From a bacterium (Candidatus Blackallbacteria) CG13_big_fil_rev_8_21_14_2_50_49_14 (GTDB taxonomy: Bacteria > Cyanobacteriota > Sericytochromatia > UBA7694): a stretch of 64,000 bases of DNA. The DNA lies in NCBI GenBank assembly GCA_002783405.1, contig PFGG01000050.1, positions 1 to 64,000 of the forward strand, in the 5' to 3' direction. Below the pieces are notes generated by a model. The model saw nothing but the letters and a program-made list of their open reading frames with translations, did not search any database and was not told the origin of the DNA. Shown one piece after another: positions 27,065 to 34,730 of the stretch (position 1 is the first letter of the stretch; each line of letters opens with the position of its first letter). Made by a program: the position numbers and the translations under genes.

Positions 27065-28925
27065 GAATACTGCGGAGATAATCCTGGTAGGGTGTCACTT
27101 CTTGCATCTTTTGAGCCAGTTGGGCCTGGATTTTGACCTTGTCAGGTTTGGCTTCGGCTAGATTTTTTGCTATCGCCAGATATTCGGCCTCAGTTTGCGC
27201 AATGGAATGGGTTTCAGCAAAAATCTGAAGTGCAGCCTGGGCATAGCGGCTGCGTTGGCTTTGACCTGGCAAAGTGAGAATTGGGGTTCCCAAAGGCAGA
27301 AAAGAAAAGACCTGGGCGCCCAGCCCGAAATAATAGGGGTCCAGAATTAGATCCACATGCTGGGCCAAACTCATCAGTTCATGGCTGGATAAGGGGGGGA
27401 GCAACTGCAAGCGTTCTTTGCCCTCCGCAATAGTTTTTTCCCAACGGGAACGCAGGCGTTGGTTCAAGATCGCATAGGGGTGGCTCAGCACCAAAATCTC
27501 AGCTTTGGGATCTCCTGCCAAAAGTTGGGCAAGTACCTGGTCGTAGTCAGGATGAAGGCCTACGGCAGAGACAGGGCAAAGATAAAAATTGCGGGTTTCG
27601 GGCAGTTGAAAAACAGAGCGGGGCAGCAATTGCGAAAAAGGCTTGCGCAGCGGGTAGGGCAGCCCCTCCAGGGCAAAAAGCGGTTCGCTGTAATCGGCTT
27701 GCGCATTCGGGGGTTCCAGCCACTCAGAAGAGAGATAAAAATCCAGGCTCGCAATGCCGCTGGTGGTGGGGAAACCATTCAAAACGCCTTGTCTTGGCGC
27801 CAGACGGTAATGGGCCAAAAGCACAGAGTTTAAGTCATTGGGGCCCAAATCCGTGAAGATCAGATAATCCAATTCGAGCTTTAAAATTTCTTTGCGCTGA
27901 AATTCGAGATCCTTGTGAAGCACAAGATACTGTAAATCGGGATCGGAGAGCACCTGCGCAGGGGGGTCTACCGACGAGAGCAGGATCACTTGAAAATCCC
28001 GGCACAATTGTTGAATTAAGCTGAAAAGCGGTTGGTAGAGCCCTGTCTGATAATTGCACCAAATCCCCAAGCGCGGCGTGCGAAAGTCATTGCTGGGGAA
28101 AAAGGGATGGTCATCTAGATTTTTTAAGCTTTTCTTGAGCAAGGCCTGGGCCATTTCAAAAACGGGTTGAAGGGGTTCCTGACTGTTTGCCAGACGGTAA
28201 AACCCTGGAGGGCAAAGTTCCCAGAGTGGATTGTGGATAGTTTGTTCAGCCTGAAGCGCTGCTTGGATTTGGGTTTTCCATTGCGCCAACCAAAGGGCTT
28301 GCTCTTGTTGATCTGCAAAAATCCAGGGGGGATTGAGCAATTGACTGATTTTGGGCCCCGTGCTTTTTTCAGAGACGAGCATTTCGTCCCAGACCTGAGG
28401 CGATTCTCCGACCAAATTCAGGGCCTGTTGGGCTTTGATATGAATTTGGGCCCGGTTGAGCAGAAATTGTTCTTCTGGATGTGATTTGACAAAGGCTGCG
28501 TAATGTTGCAGGCAGAGGTTCCAGTTTTGTTGTTCAAAATTTAACTCGCCGAGATAGAAATGGGCGAAGCGATCGGGGCTTGGGCTTTTCAAGGCCTGTA
28601 CAAAGGCCAATTCAGCCTCTTTGCGGAATCCTTTCAAGAGCAGAATCTGTCCCACCATGCAAAATGCCCGTCCCCTTTCTGGGGCATTTTCGGGGGCTTG
28701 CTCTAAAAAGGCCTGAAATTGGCGGATGGCCATTTCAGGTTGTCCAGAACTTTGCTGGAGCAAGGCCAGTCGATAATTTGCGAGGTAGTGTCGGGGTTGA
28801 ATTACCAAGGCCTTGATATACGCGCGCATGGCCTGTTCCTGACTGTCTTGTTCCTCAAAAAGCAGACCCGTCTGAAATAAATCCTGTGCTATCTGCTCAG
28901 GCGTCTTGCTGGTATCTTCAGACAT
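27024..28925 (-). CDS. TPR-containing GT41-family glycosyltransferase-like protein, copy 2
   Basis: 633 residues, a diverged paralogue of the protein encoded directly downstream. TPR-like repeats occupy about 10-170 (ALVIQPRHYLANYRLALLQQ). The C-terminal half has the same landmarks as copy 1: FTDLGPNDLNSVLLAHYRLA, PRQGVLNGFPTTSGIASLDF, FYLCPVSAVGLHPDYDQVLA, and VDLILDPYYFGLGAQVFSFL followed by PLGTPILTLPG. In the last motif 'FGLGAQ' replaces the usual 'GGGNT/GGHTT' nucleotide-sugar loop, so donor specificity or activity may differ. The two proteins may work as a pair. Confidence 0.75.
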   Translation of the reverse strand: MSEDTSKTPEQIAQDLFQTGLLFEEQDSQEQAMRAYIKALVIQPRHYLANYRLALLQQSSGQPEMAIRQFQAFLEQAPENAPERGRAFCMVGQILLLKGFRKEAELAFVQALKSPSPDRFAHFYLGELNFEQQNWNLCLQHYAAFVKSHPEEQFLLNRAQIHIKAQQALNLVGESPQVWDEMLVSEKSTGPKISQLLNPPWIFADQQEQALWLAQWKTQIQAALQAEQTIHNPLWELCPPGFYRLANSQEPLQPVFEMAQALLKKSLKNLDDHPFFPSNDFRTPRLGIWCNYQTGLYQPLFSLIQQLCRDFQVILLSSVDPPAQVLSDPDLQYLVLHKDLEFQRKEILKLELDYLIFTDLGPNDLNSVLLAHYRLAPRQGVLNGFPTTSGIASLDFYLSSEWLEPPNAQADYSEPLFALEGLPYPLRKPFSQLLPRSVFQLPETRNFYLCPVSAVGLHPDYDQVLAQLLAGDPKAEILVLSHPYAILNQRLRSRWEKTIAEGKERLQLLPPLSSHELMSLAQHVDLILDPYYFGLGAQVFSFLPLGTPILTLPGQSQRSRYAQAALQIFAETHSIAQTEAEYLAIAKNLAEAKPDKVKIQAQLAQKMQEVTPYQDYLRSIRGFIADHLERKFF

Positions 28926-29171
28926 TTTTCTATATTCTTTCTGTTTTTGGGCTCAGTATACCCGATTTTGAAGTTTTCAGTCTGGCCTGAGATAGATGAA
29001 TCGCGACGAGATATTCAGTTATTTTCGCTGCAGAGGGTAAATTTAAAGCGCTTTTTGAGCTTGACGTGAAAAGGGCTTTAAACCGAATCAGGTGAACGAA
29101 ACCTGACACTCAAACCAGGAAAATTCAAGGGCAAACTTCTGAAACGTAAAAATAATCTTGGCTTTGGCCCC
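28926..29171. other. Intergenic stretch with no recognised gene
   Basis: About 245 bases between the divergent GT41-like and RRM genes. A TATACT at 28955-28960 on the minus strand, about 30 bases before the copy 2 start, may be that gene's -10 box. I see no convincing open frame, tRNA or repeat in the rest. Confidence 0.4.
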
Positions 29172-29200
29172 TTGTATTCCAGGGACGAGTCGTGTATGAT
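29172..29200 (+). promoter_or_regulatory. Probable promoter of the RRM gene
   Basis: TTGTAT (29172-29177), a 17-base spacer and TATGAT (29195-29200) match the sigma-70-type consensus closely. Transcription would begin near 29207 and leave a leader of roughly 175 bases before the ATG at 29383. Confidence 0.65.
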
Positions 29201-29267
29201 TAATTTCAATGAGACTTAAGAGTCCATTCAGTTCGCTGCTATCGTGTGTTTCGTCCCTGTTCCGCCG

Positions 29268-29359
29268 GTGATAAGGATTCCAAGCGCTTCCCTCCCCGTC
29301 CCAGGTTCCCCCACTGTCTGCTGCGCTTCAATTGAATTGGAGTCCCATGTCCTTATCAC
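29268..29359 (+). promoter_or_regulatory. Structured 5' leader upstream of the RRM gene
   Basis: GTGATAAGGA (29268-29277) pairs perfectly with TCCTTATCAC (29350-29359), closing a domain of about 90 bases; TTCCAA and TTGGAG just inside can extend the pairing. The 3' arm is followed by ATTTTTAAAGG, so the stem ends a few bases before the ribosome site region of the gene. It may be a temperature- or protein-responsive leader or an attenuator. It matches no riboswitch class I know. Confidence 0.5.
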
Positions 29360-29382
29360 ATTTTTAAAGGTATTTTTCTCGA

Positions 29383-29697
29383 ATGAATATTTATGTTGGC
29401 AATCTTTCCTACCAAGCTGATGAACAAAGCCTTGCAGATCTTTTCTCTGCTTACGGCGAAGTTCGCAGCGTACGCGTAATCACCGATCGTGAAACCGGTC
29501 GTCCCCGTGGCTTCGGTTTCGTCGAAATGGATTCCGCTGATGCAGGTCAGGCTGCTATCTCAGCTCTGAATGGCAAAGAACATCTTGGCCGTCAGCTGAA
29601 TATCAACGAAGCACAGCCCCGCCAGGAACGCAGCGGTGGTGGTGGCGGTGGTTTCCGCGGTGGCGATCGTCGCTCTTTCAGCAACAGCCGCTACTAA
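29383..29697 (+). CDS. Single-RRM RNA-binding protein with glycine-rich tail
   Basis: 104 residues. RNP2 is IYVGNLSY at the N-terminus and RNP1 is RGFGFVEM at about 47-54, the two RNA-contact strands of an RNA-recognition motif covering residues 1-80. The tail is [20 protein letters not shown]. This is the layout of cyanobacterial Rbp proteins, many of which are induced by cold and bind mRNA. The long structured leader (29268-29359) is consistent with post-transcriptional control, perhaps autoregulation. A clear terminator follows. Confidence 0.95.
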   Translation: MNIYVGNLSYQADEQSLADLFSAYGEVRSVRVITDRETGRPRGFGFVEMDSADAGQAAISALNGKEHLGRQLNINEAQPRQERSGGGGGGFRGGDRRSFSNSRY

Positions 29698-29713
29698 ACA
29701 CATAGCATTGAAG

Positions 29714-29740
29714 GCCCTCCGTTTGACGGGGGGCTTTTTT
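29714..29740 (+). terminator. Rho-independent terminator of the RRM gene
   Basis: GCCCTCCGT, loop TTG, ACGGGGGGC, followed by TTTTTT; a 9-bp stem with one G-U pair, 17 bases after the stop. Confidence 0.9.
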
Positions 29741-29803
29741 CATGCTCATTTACGCAATCCCAGCCCTAAGTTTGGCTGATTGGGGAGAGAGTTCCTTTGC
29801 AAT

Positions 29804-29833
29804 TTGGCTTGAGCAGGCGATCTGTGGTAACAT
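29804..29833 (+). promoter_or_regulatory. Probable promoter of the EutN/CcmL-like gene
   Basis: TTGGCT (29804-29809), an 18-base spacer and TAACAT (29828-29833). AGGAG and the ATG at 29864 follow at a short distance. Confidence 0.45.
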
Positions 29834-29863
29834 GCCTCTGAATTTTTCCCAGGAGAATACCCC

Positions 29864-30136
29864 ATGCAACTGGCCCGAGTGATTGGAAATGTGGTCGCCA
29901 GCCGCAAAGAAGAAAGTCTGAAGGGTGTAAAGCTGATGATCGTTCAAAAAGTGAACGATCAGAATCAACCCCAGGGTTCACCTTTTATCGCGATTGATGC
30001 AACTCATCAGGCGGGAGAGGGAGATTTGGTCTTTCTTGAAAGTGGTCGTGAAGCGGCTCTGGGTCTTGAGGCCTGGTATAATCCTGCAGATCAGGCAATT
30101 CTTGGGATTGTGGATCAGGTACACACGGTAAACTAA
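29864..30136 (+). CDS. EutN/CcmL-family pentameric microcompartment vertex protein
   Basis: 90 residues, the family size. It starts MQLARVIGNVVASRKEESLK, the hallmark opening of EutN/CcmL/CsoS4 proteins. It continues GVKLMIVQKVN, PFIAIDATHQAGEGDLVFLE and ends ILGIVDQVHTVN; the 'GxGDxV' turn and the terminal 'G(I)VD' strand are conserved. Family members form pentamers that cap the vertices of carboxysomes and metabolosomes. No shell hexamer (BMC) or encapsulated enzyme is in the window, so this is an orphan, and the fold may serve another role. AGGAG precedes the ATG. Its 3' end overlaps a convergent small gene. Confidence 0.85.
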   Translation: MQLARVIGNVVASRKEESLKGVKLMIVQKVNDQNQPQGSPFIAIDATHQAGEGDLVFLESGREAALGLEAWYNPADQAILGIVDQVHTVN

Positions 30137-30248
30137 GACCTGTTAAGAGCTCTGCTACTTCTTTGAGCTCTTCCGGTAGATCCGTAAATGTCACGGAACC
30201 ATCCGGATCTAAAAAGATTTCAATACTGTTTGTTTTGGATGCTTCCAT
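29985..30248 (-). CDS. Small hypothetical protein overlapping the vertex-protein gene
   Basis: 87 residues. The first 37, including SIEIFLDPDGSVTFTDLPEE, lie outside the neighbouring gene and look natural, with a 'I-x-x-DPDGSVxFTDL' phrase like that seen in small DUF2997-type proteins. The last ~50 residues (Pro/Gln/Leu-rich) are antisense to the 3' end of the EutN/CcmL-like gene over about 150 bases, which is unusual. The start overlaps the end of the DUF2997 gene by 29 bases. It may be a real small gene whose original stop was lost. Confidence 0.45.
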   Translation of the reverse strand: MEASKTNSIEIFLDPDGSVTFTDLPEELKEVAELLTGLSLPCVPDPQSQELPDLQDYTRPQDPEPLHDHFQERPNLPLPPDELHQSR

Positions 30249-30423
30249 CGTTTTGGACCTGCGCAGAATAATACTCGCTTTTAAAGCGGCGATCTTCTAC
30301 AACGCCCAAGGCGTCTTCAAGAAAAGCTGAGAGTTCTGTGCAGACAGGGCCTTGCGCGCCCATGACTTCAATCTGAACGTCTCCATTGGGGGCTATCTTG
30401 ATTTGAAATTCAGCTTGACTCAT
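30220..30423 (-). CDS. DUF2997 family small protein
   Basis: 67 residues, the family size. EFQIKIAPNGDVQIEVMGAQ, then GPVCTELSAFLEDALGVVED and the ending FKSEYY match the cyanobacterial DUF2997 pattern ('EFxIxPDGxVxxxVxGxxGxxCxxxTxxLExALGxVxxxxxxxEYY'). The function is unknown. It is probably co-transcribed with the overlapping small gene at 29985-30248, whose N-terminal half has a related beta-hairpin phrase. Confidence 0.75.
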   Translation of the reverse strand: MSQAEFQIKIAPNGDVQIEVMGAQGPVCTELSAFLEDALGVVEDRRFKSEYYSAQVQNDGSIQNKQY

Positions 30424-30477
30424 GGCAAACTCCTCAGCGGGTACTGTGTTTACTTAAACATACCCACCCCTTTGAAT

Positions 30478-32076
30478 TCAAGCGTTCTCGAGCAATCCTG
30501 TTTCTTTCAGGGTGAGAAACCTACGCAGGGCCTCAGCAAAACTGCCAGAATTTTCGGCTTCAGCTTCGGCAAATAGACGTAAGGATTGCTGTACTTCAGC
30601 TTCAAGCGCATCCTGAAGGGGTTTTTCCAGTTGGATGGCTTTTAATTCAGCTTGTAACTGGGTGGATTGTTTTAAATTCCAATCCGGATAGCTCAAGTTT
30701 GAGGTCTGCAGGGTCTCTATCACCTGGGCTGAAGGGGTTAAGTTGGGGTCTTCAAATTTGGCGCGTTCGTTGGCCAACAAAGGCCGATAATAGGGCTGAG
30801 AGCGCCCAGCATCCATCAGCTCGGCCAGGGGTTCCATTTTTTCGAGAATGCCCAAGCCCCAGTCTTTTAAGAGAATGCTGCCTTCAGGTCGCAAAAGCTT
30901 CATGCCGGGCTGACGGCCTTGAATTGAAACCCAATGTTGGTTCTCATTGATCAGTTCCAATTCATCCATGCCGATGGGAGGATTGGGGTCGAGCAGGCAA
31001 TAGAGCAGGAAAAGTCTGACAAAATGCAATTGGTCGGCAGTCACTCCAATATCTTCAAAGGGATTGATATCCAAGGCTCTCACTTCGACATAATCAATCC
31101 CCCGTGTGCGCAGGGCACTGAAGGGTCTTTCCCCACGGTGAGGGGGTTGTTTGGGGCGAATCAGGGCATAATGCTCGTTTTCAATCTGGAGAATATGATC
31201 ATTGAGTTGCAGATACTCGCCGTTGACTTGAATTCCCAATTTTTCAAAACTTGCACAGGGGCTGCTGATCGCCTTGTAGAGACCTGCCAGATACTCGGTC
31301 AGGCTGTTGTAATTGATGGAATAGGTGCAGCGATTTGAATTGACATAGCCCAGGCGGCTCATGCGCAAAGAAGTTGCCATGGGGCCAATCAGCGTATCCT
31401 CATTTAATTTTTGCAGTTCAGGTATTTCACGCTGCACAAAACTGGGGTGCGTGACAGGCGCAGCCCCATAGAGATAGGTTAAAATCCAACACTGACGCAG
31501 ATAATTGCGCATCAGAGCCAGATAATTTTCTGAAATAAAGGCATTCATACTCAAAGGGCTTTGGGTCTTGTGGTGCAGGTATTCCCAAAACTGGGGGTGA
31601 AAAGAATAATTAAAATGAATTCCAGAAATGATCTGCATCATTTTGCCATAGCGGTTGGCAAGGCCTCTGCGATAGATTTCTTTGATTTTACCTGCATGGG
31701 AATGCCCAAACTGTGCAATTTGGATTTCAGCTTCTTGAATTTGAGGGGGCATGCTTTGAAACCAAATCATTTCAGCGGGGTTCATTTTCTTTGCACTGAA
31801 GCTGTGAAGATTGCGCTGGTGGCTCAGCAGAGCATCGATTTCAGCGAAGGGGGGGGTAATCAGCTCGATCTGGGCTTCGGCAAAGTCAGTGGTGATGCCG
31901 GGATGGGTTAAAGCAGACCCCAAGGCCTGGGGGTGTGGGGTTTGCGCAAGTTTACCGACTTGGGTGACGCGAAGTGCTTCCCGCTCCAGACCTGCCTGGT
32001 ACATTTCAAGCAAAGCGCTTTGGGAATCTGCTGCAAAACTATGCAGCCATTGCGTATAGGAAAGCGAGTTATTCAT
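30478..32076 (-). CDS. gshA: Glutamate-cysteine ligase
   Basis: 532 residues, close to the ~520 of E. coli GshA. Family segments are GLEREALRVTQVGKLAQTPH, ITTDFAEAQIELITPPF, RYGKMMQIISGIHFNYSFH and GIDYVEVRALDINPFEDIGV. The enzyme joins L-glutamate and L-cysteine with ATP, the first step of glutathione synthesis, in the cytosol. The group 1 (gamma-proteobacterial) GshA differs from the plant/cyanobacterial GshA type, so lateral origin is possible. AAAGGGG precedes the ATG at 32076. No gshB is nearby. Confidence 0.95.
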   Translation of the reverse strand: MNNSLSYTQWLHSFAADSQSALLEMYQAGLEREALRVTQVGKLAQTPHPQALGSALTHPGITTDFAEAQIELITPPFAEIDALLSHQRNLHSFSAKKMNPAEMIWFQSMPPQIQEAEIQIAQFGHSHAGKIKEIYRRGLANRYGKMMQIISGIHFNYSFHPQFWEYLHHKTQSPLSMNAFISENYLALMRNYLRQCWILTYLYGAAPVTHPSFVQREIPELQKLNEDTLIGPMATSLRMSRLGYVNSNRCTYSINYNSLTEYLAGLYKAISSPCASFEKLGIQVNGEYLQLNDHILQIENEHYALIRPKQPPHRGERPFSALRTRGIDYVEVRALDINPFEDIGVTADQLHFVRLFLLYCLLDPNPPIGMDELELINENQHWVSIQGRQPGMKLLRPEGSILLKDWGLGILEKMEPLAELMDAGRSQPYYRPLLANERAKFEDPNLTPSAQVIETLQTSNLSYPDWNLKQSTQLQAELKAIQLEKPLQDALEAEVQQSLRLFAEAEAENSGSFAEALRRFLTLKETGLLENA

Positions 32077-32124
32077 GTAAGCCCCTTTGATTCAGGATCG
32101 GTATGCGTATTTTAGCTGGTATTG

Positions 32125-32200
32125 TTCCCACTTGGGAATTGTGTCCTGAGGTCTGTTCTGTGGTAAAATTTTTGTGTCATGTAACTGGTATATGACCAGT
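32125..32200. promoter_or_regulatory. Two inverted repeats between gshA and the FHA gene
   Basis: TTCCCACTTGGGAA (32125-32138; six-base arms, two-base spacer) and ACTGGTATATGACCAGT (32184-32200; six-base arms, five-base spacer) lie in the divergent 170-bp intergenic region. Either could bind a dimeric regulator; no matching regulator is identified. Confidence 0.3.
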
Positions 32201-32243
32201 ACATTCGTGGTTCTGGGAATTCCTCCCATCAGAATATGTAAAG

Positions 32244-32621
32244 TTGGAACGGGATCAAACCTTGACAGACACAACAAAACAACCTAAAGCAAAGCTCACC
32301 ATTACCCGGGGAGGTACTCAGGGTAAGGAATTTCAACTTGAAGGAGAACTGACTGCGATCGGGCGTTGGGATCCTGATGGCGGTGCTTTTCCTGAAATTG
32401 ATTTGACCAACGATGATATTGAGGCCAAAATTTCGCGCAAACATGCCCGAATTGTGTTTCAAGAGGGCAAGTATCACCTTGAAGACATGGGCAGTTTAAA
32501 TGGAACGTATATTAACCGGGGACCACGGCTGATTCCGGGTGAACCTCAGGAAATCAAGCACAACGATGAATTGATTATGGGCAAGACTTTTTTCCGTTTT
32601 GAAATTGCAGGTCAGGAATAA
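32244..32621 (+). CDS. FHA-domain protein
   Basis: 125 residues. The forkhead-associated phosphothreonine-binding motifs are in order: AIGRWDPDGG, SRKHARIVF, LEDMGSLNGTYINRG and the final strand KTFFRFEIAG. There is no other domain. The frame opens at TTG 32244; TTG 32262 has GGGAT a little upstream and may be the real start. It precedes a double HD-GYP gene by about 100 bases, and the two may share a signalling role. No Ser/Thr kinase is in the window. Confidence 0.9.
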   Translation: MERDQTLTDTTKQPKAKLTITRGGTQGKEFQLEGELTAIGRWDPDGGAFPEIDLTNDDIEAKISRKHARIVFQEGKYHLEDMGSLNGTYINRGPRLIPGEPQEIKHNDELIMGKTFFRFEIAGQE

Positions 32622-32725
32622 TCAAGATTTTGTGTGTGCAGTGATTCAGAGCTAATCTGTGTTTTTCCTGCGTTATCCTGTGATACAATCAAGATTAATT
32701 ATGACAAGAGGATACTGCTTGCGGA

Positions 32726-34012
32726 ATGGCGCGTAACAACGCTCTGATTTCTCAATTTATTCGCGGCGAAGAGCGTCGACAGTTCAAGGATATTATCAAA
32801 GCGCTGGCGCTGGTGATTGACCTTGCTGAAGGGTACGATGCCCAGCATGGTTATAATGTGGCCCTCAGTGCCGTTCAGTTGGGTAAATACATTGGCTTGG
32901 GCCCAGACAAACTGCGTACTATTTTTTACGCAGGCCTTTTGCATGATGTGGGTGAAGTGGGTTTTCCCAAAGAGACCGACGCGTTTGATTTCTTTGAGTG
33001 GCAAACCCAACCCTATATCCGCCCCCATCCCCTGATTGGTGAGGCGATTGTCTCTCAGTTGCCGACACTCAAAAAAGCAGGTGAGATCATTCGCTCGCAC
33101 CATGAAGCCTGGGATGGCAGCGGTTATCCCGATGGGCTCAAAGGCGATAATATCCCGATTGAATCTCAAATCATCGGGCTTTGCGATACCTTTGACGTTG
33201 CAGGCTCTGTTTACCATGACAAAGACACCCTGCGTTCCCGGCTTGCTCCCGTTTTGCGTTCGCATTTTTCACCTGATCTGATTCAAGAGTTTAAACGCAT
33301 GTTGGCAGAAGCTGAACTTTGGGGAGCAAGAAATTTCAATCAGGCGGCTTGGCAGGAATTGGGCATTGACGCTGTAGATTTGGCTGTCTTACTTGAAGTT
33401 GAAGTTGATTATTTTAAAGTCACCCTGAAAACCTTTGCCAATGTGATTGACGCCAAACACCAATACACCAAGGGCCATTCTTTACGGGTCGGTGCGCTTT
33501 CACGTCGCATTGCCACCGAGATGGGCTTTAGTGAGGAGGAATCGGCCACAATAGAACGTGCGGGTTTTCTGCATGATGCCGGCAAGGTGGGTATCTCCAG
33601 ATGTATTCTCGACAAACCTGGGCCACTCTCAGATGTTGAATATGGGCGCATCAAAGCGCATCCTGGCATGTCTGCTGCTTTGCTGAATACGATTCAATGT
33701 TTAAGTGACCATGCTCCTTTGGTACGGCATCATCACGAACGCTTTGATGGTTTTGGGTATCCAGACCGTCTCAAATCTGAAGAAATTCCGATTGGCAGCC
33801 GTATTCTGGCAGTAGCCGATACCTATGATGCAATGACCTCTGATCGGGCCTACCGCAAAGGGCTTCCCGATCGCATTGCCCGTGAGGAAATCATCAAGTA
33901 CAGCGGTAAAATGTACGACCCCGATGTGGTCGAAGCATTTTTGCGTTTGAACAGTGAAGAGATCATGCTTTTATTTGAAGAGGCAGAAAAAAGCTCCTCG
34001 CTGATTTACTGA
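32726..34012 (+). CDS. Double HD-GYP domain protein (cyclic-di-GMP phosphodiesterase-like)
   Basis: 428 residues with two HD-GYP units in tandem. Unit 1 (about 25-190) has FYAGLLHDVGEVGFP and SHHEAWDGSGYPDG, with IIGLCDTFD. Unit 2 (about 230-410) has ERAGFLHDAGKVGISR, VRHHHERFDGFGYPD and ILAVADTYDAMTSDRAYRK. Both keep the HD metal ligands and the GYP motif, so both may be active on cyclic-di-GMP. There is no receiver or membrane segment. A TACAAT at 32684-32689 may be the -10 box. The methyltransferase gene starts 4 bases after its stop. Confidence 0.88.
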   Translation: MARNNALISQFIRGEERRQFKDIIKALALVIDLAEGYDAQHGYNVALSAVQLGKYIGLGPDKLRTIFYAGLLHDVGEVGFPKETDAFDFFEWQTQPYIRPHPLIGEAIVSQLPTLKKAGEIIRSHHEAWDGSGYPDGLKGDNIPIESQIIGLCDTFDVAGSVYHDKDTLRSRLAPVLRSHFSPDLIQEFKRMLAEAELWGARNFNQAAWQELGIDAVDLAVLLEVEVDYFKVTLKTFANVIDAKHQYTKGHSLRVGALSRRIATEMGFSEEESATIERAGFLHDAGKVGISRCILDKPGPLSDVEYGRIKAHPGMSAALLNTIQCLSDHAPLVRHHHERFDGFGYPDRLKSEEIPIGSRILAVADTYDAMTSDRAYRKGLPDRIAREEIIKYSGKMYDPDVVEAFLRLNSEEIMLLFEEAEKSSSLIY

Positions 34013-34016
34013 GTAA

Positions 34017-34730
34017 ATGAATTCTACTGGCTACCACCCGCATTTGTTTTTGCCAGTTAACCATGCCTGGCTTTCACGTTTTAACGCCATTTATCCTGAA
34101 GCTTTTCAGAAGTGTTTTGAATATCTTCAGCTCAGTCAAATCAAAGGGCCAGTGCTTGAGTTTGGTACCTTTTTTGGCTATTCGGCCAGCGTCATTGCCT
34201 ATTTACTCAAACATTTTCAGCTTGACTGGCCGCTCTATCTTTACGATTCATTTCAGGGCTTGCCTGAGCCTGAGCACAGTGTCGATCAAGCCAGCTATGA
34301 AGTCAAAGCCCACCAGGTCTGGCTCAAAGGCGCCATGAATGTGCCTGAAGAAATTCCCGACCAAATCCACAAAGGGCTTTCGGTGCTTTTGCCCTTAGAA
34401 CAGATCCACGTGATTCCTGGTTTCTTCTCAGAAACCTTGCCTGCTTCCCTGCCAAAGGAGCCGGCAGCTTTGGTGCATTTGGATTGTGATTTGTATGCTT
34501 CCAGCCTGAGCGTTCTCAAGGCCCTGCTGGAAAGAGAGCTGTTTCAGGATGGCTGTCTGCTTTTGATGGATGATTACAGTTGCAATAAAGCCAATCCCAA
34601 AATGGGCCAGCGTCGCGCCTTGCGCGAAGCCTTCGCGGAGCAGGAACGCTGGAGTATATCAGAGTTTATGGGCTATGGCTGGGGCAGCAAGGCCTTTTTT
34701 GTGCACGACACTGCGGTAGAACCCGTTTAA
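34017..34730 (+). CDS. TylF-like SAM-dependent O-methyltransferase
   Basis: 237 residues. The SAM-binding motif is VLEFGTFFGYSASVIAYL; LYLYDSFQGLPEP is the TylF/MycF 'DTFxGLP' motif. VHLDCDLYASSLSVLKALL gives the metal-binding Asp pair, and LLLMDDYSC follows. Members methylate sugars or other hydroxyls with Mg2+. The gene begins 4 bases after the HD-GYP gene and is probably in the same transcript. Its stop overlaps that of the convergent esterase gene. Confidence 0.82.
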   Translation: MNSTGYHPHLFLPVNHAWLSRFNAIYPEAFQKCFEYLQLSQIKGPVLEFGTFFGYSASVIAYLLKHFQLDWPLYLYDSFQGLPEPEHSVDQASYEVKAHQVWLKGAMNVPEEIPDQIHKGLSVLLPLEQIHVIPGFFSETLPASLPKEPAALVHLDCDLYASSLSVLKALLERELFQDGCLLLMDDYSCNKANPKMGQRRALREAFAEQERWSISEFMGYGWGSKAFFVHDTAVEPV

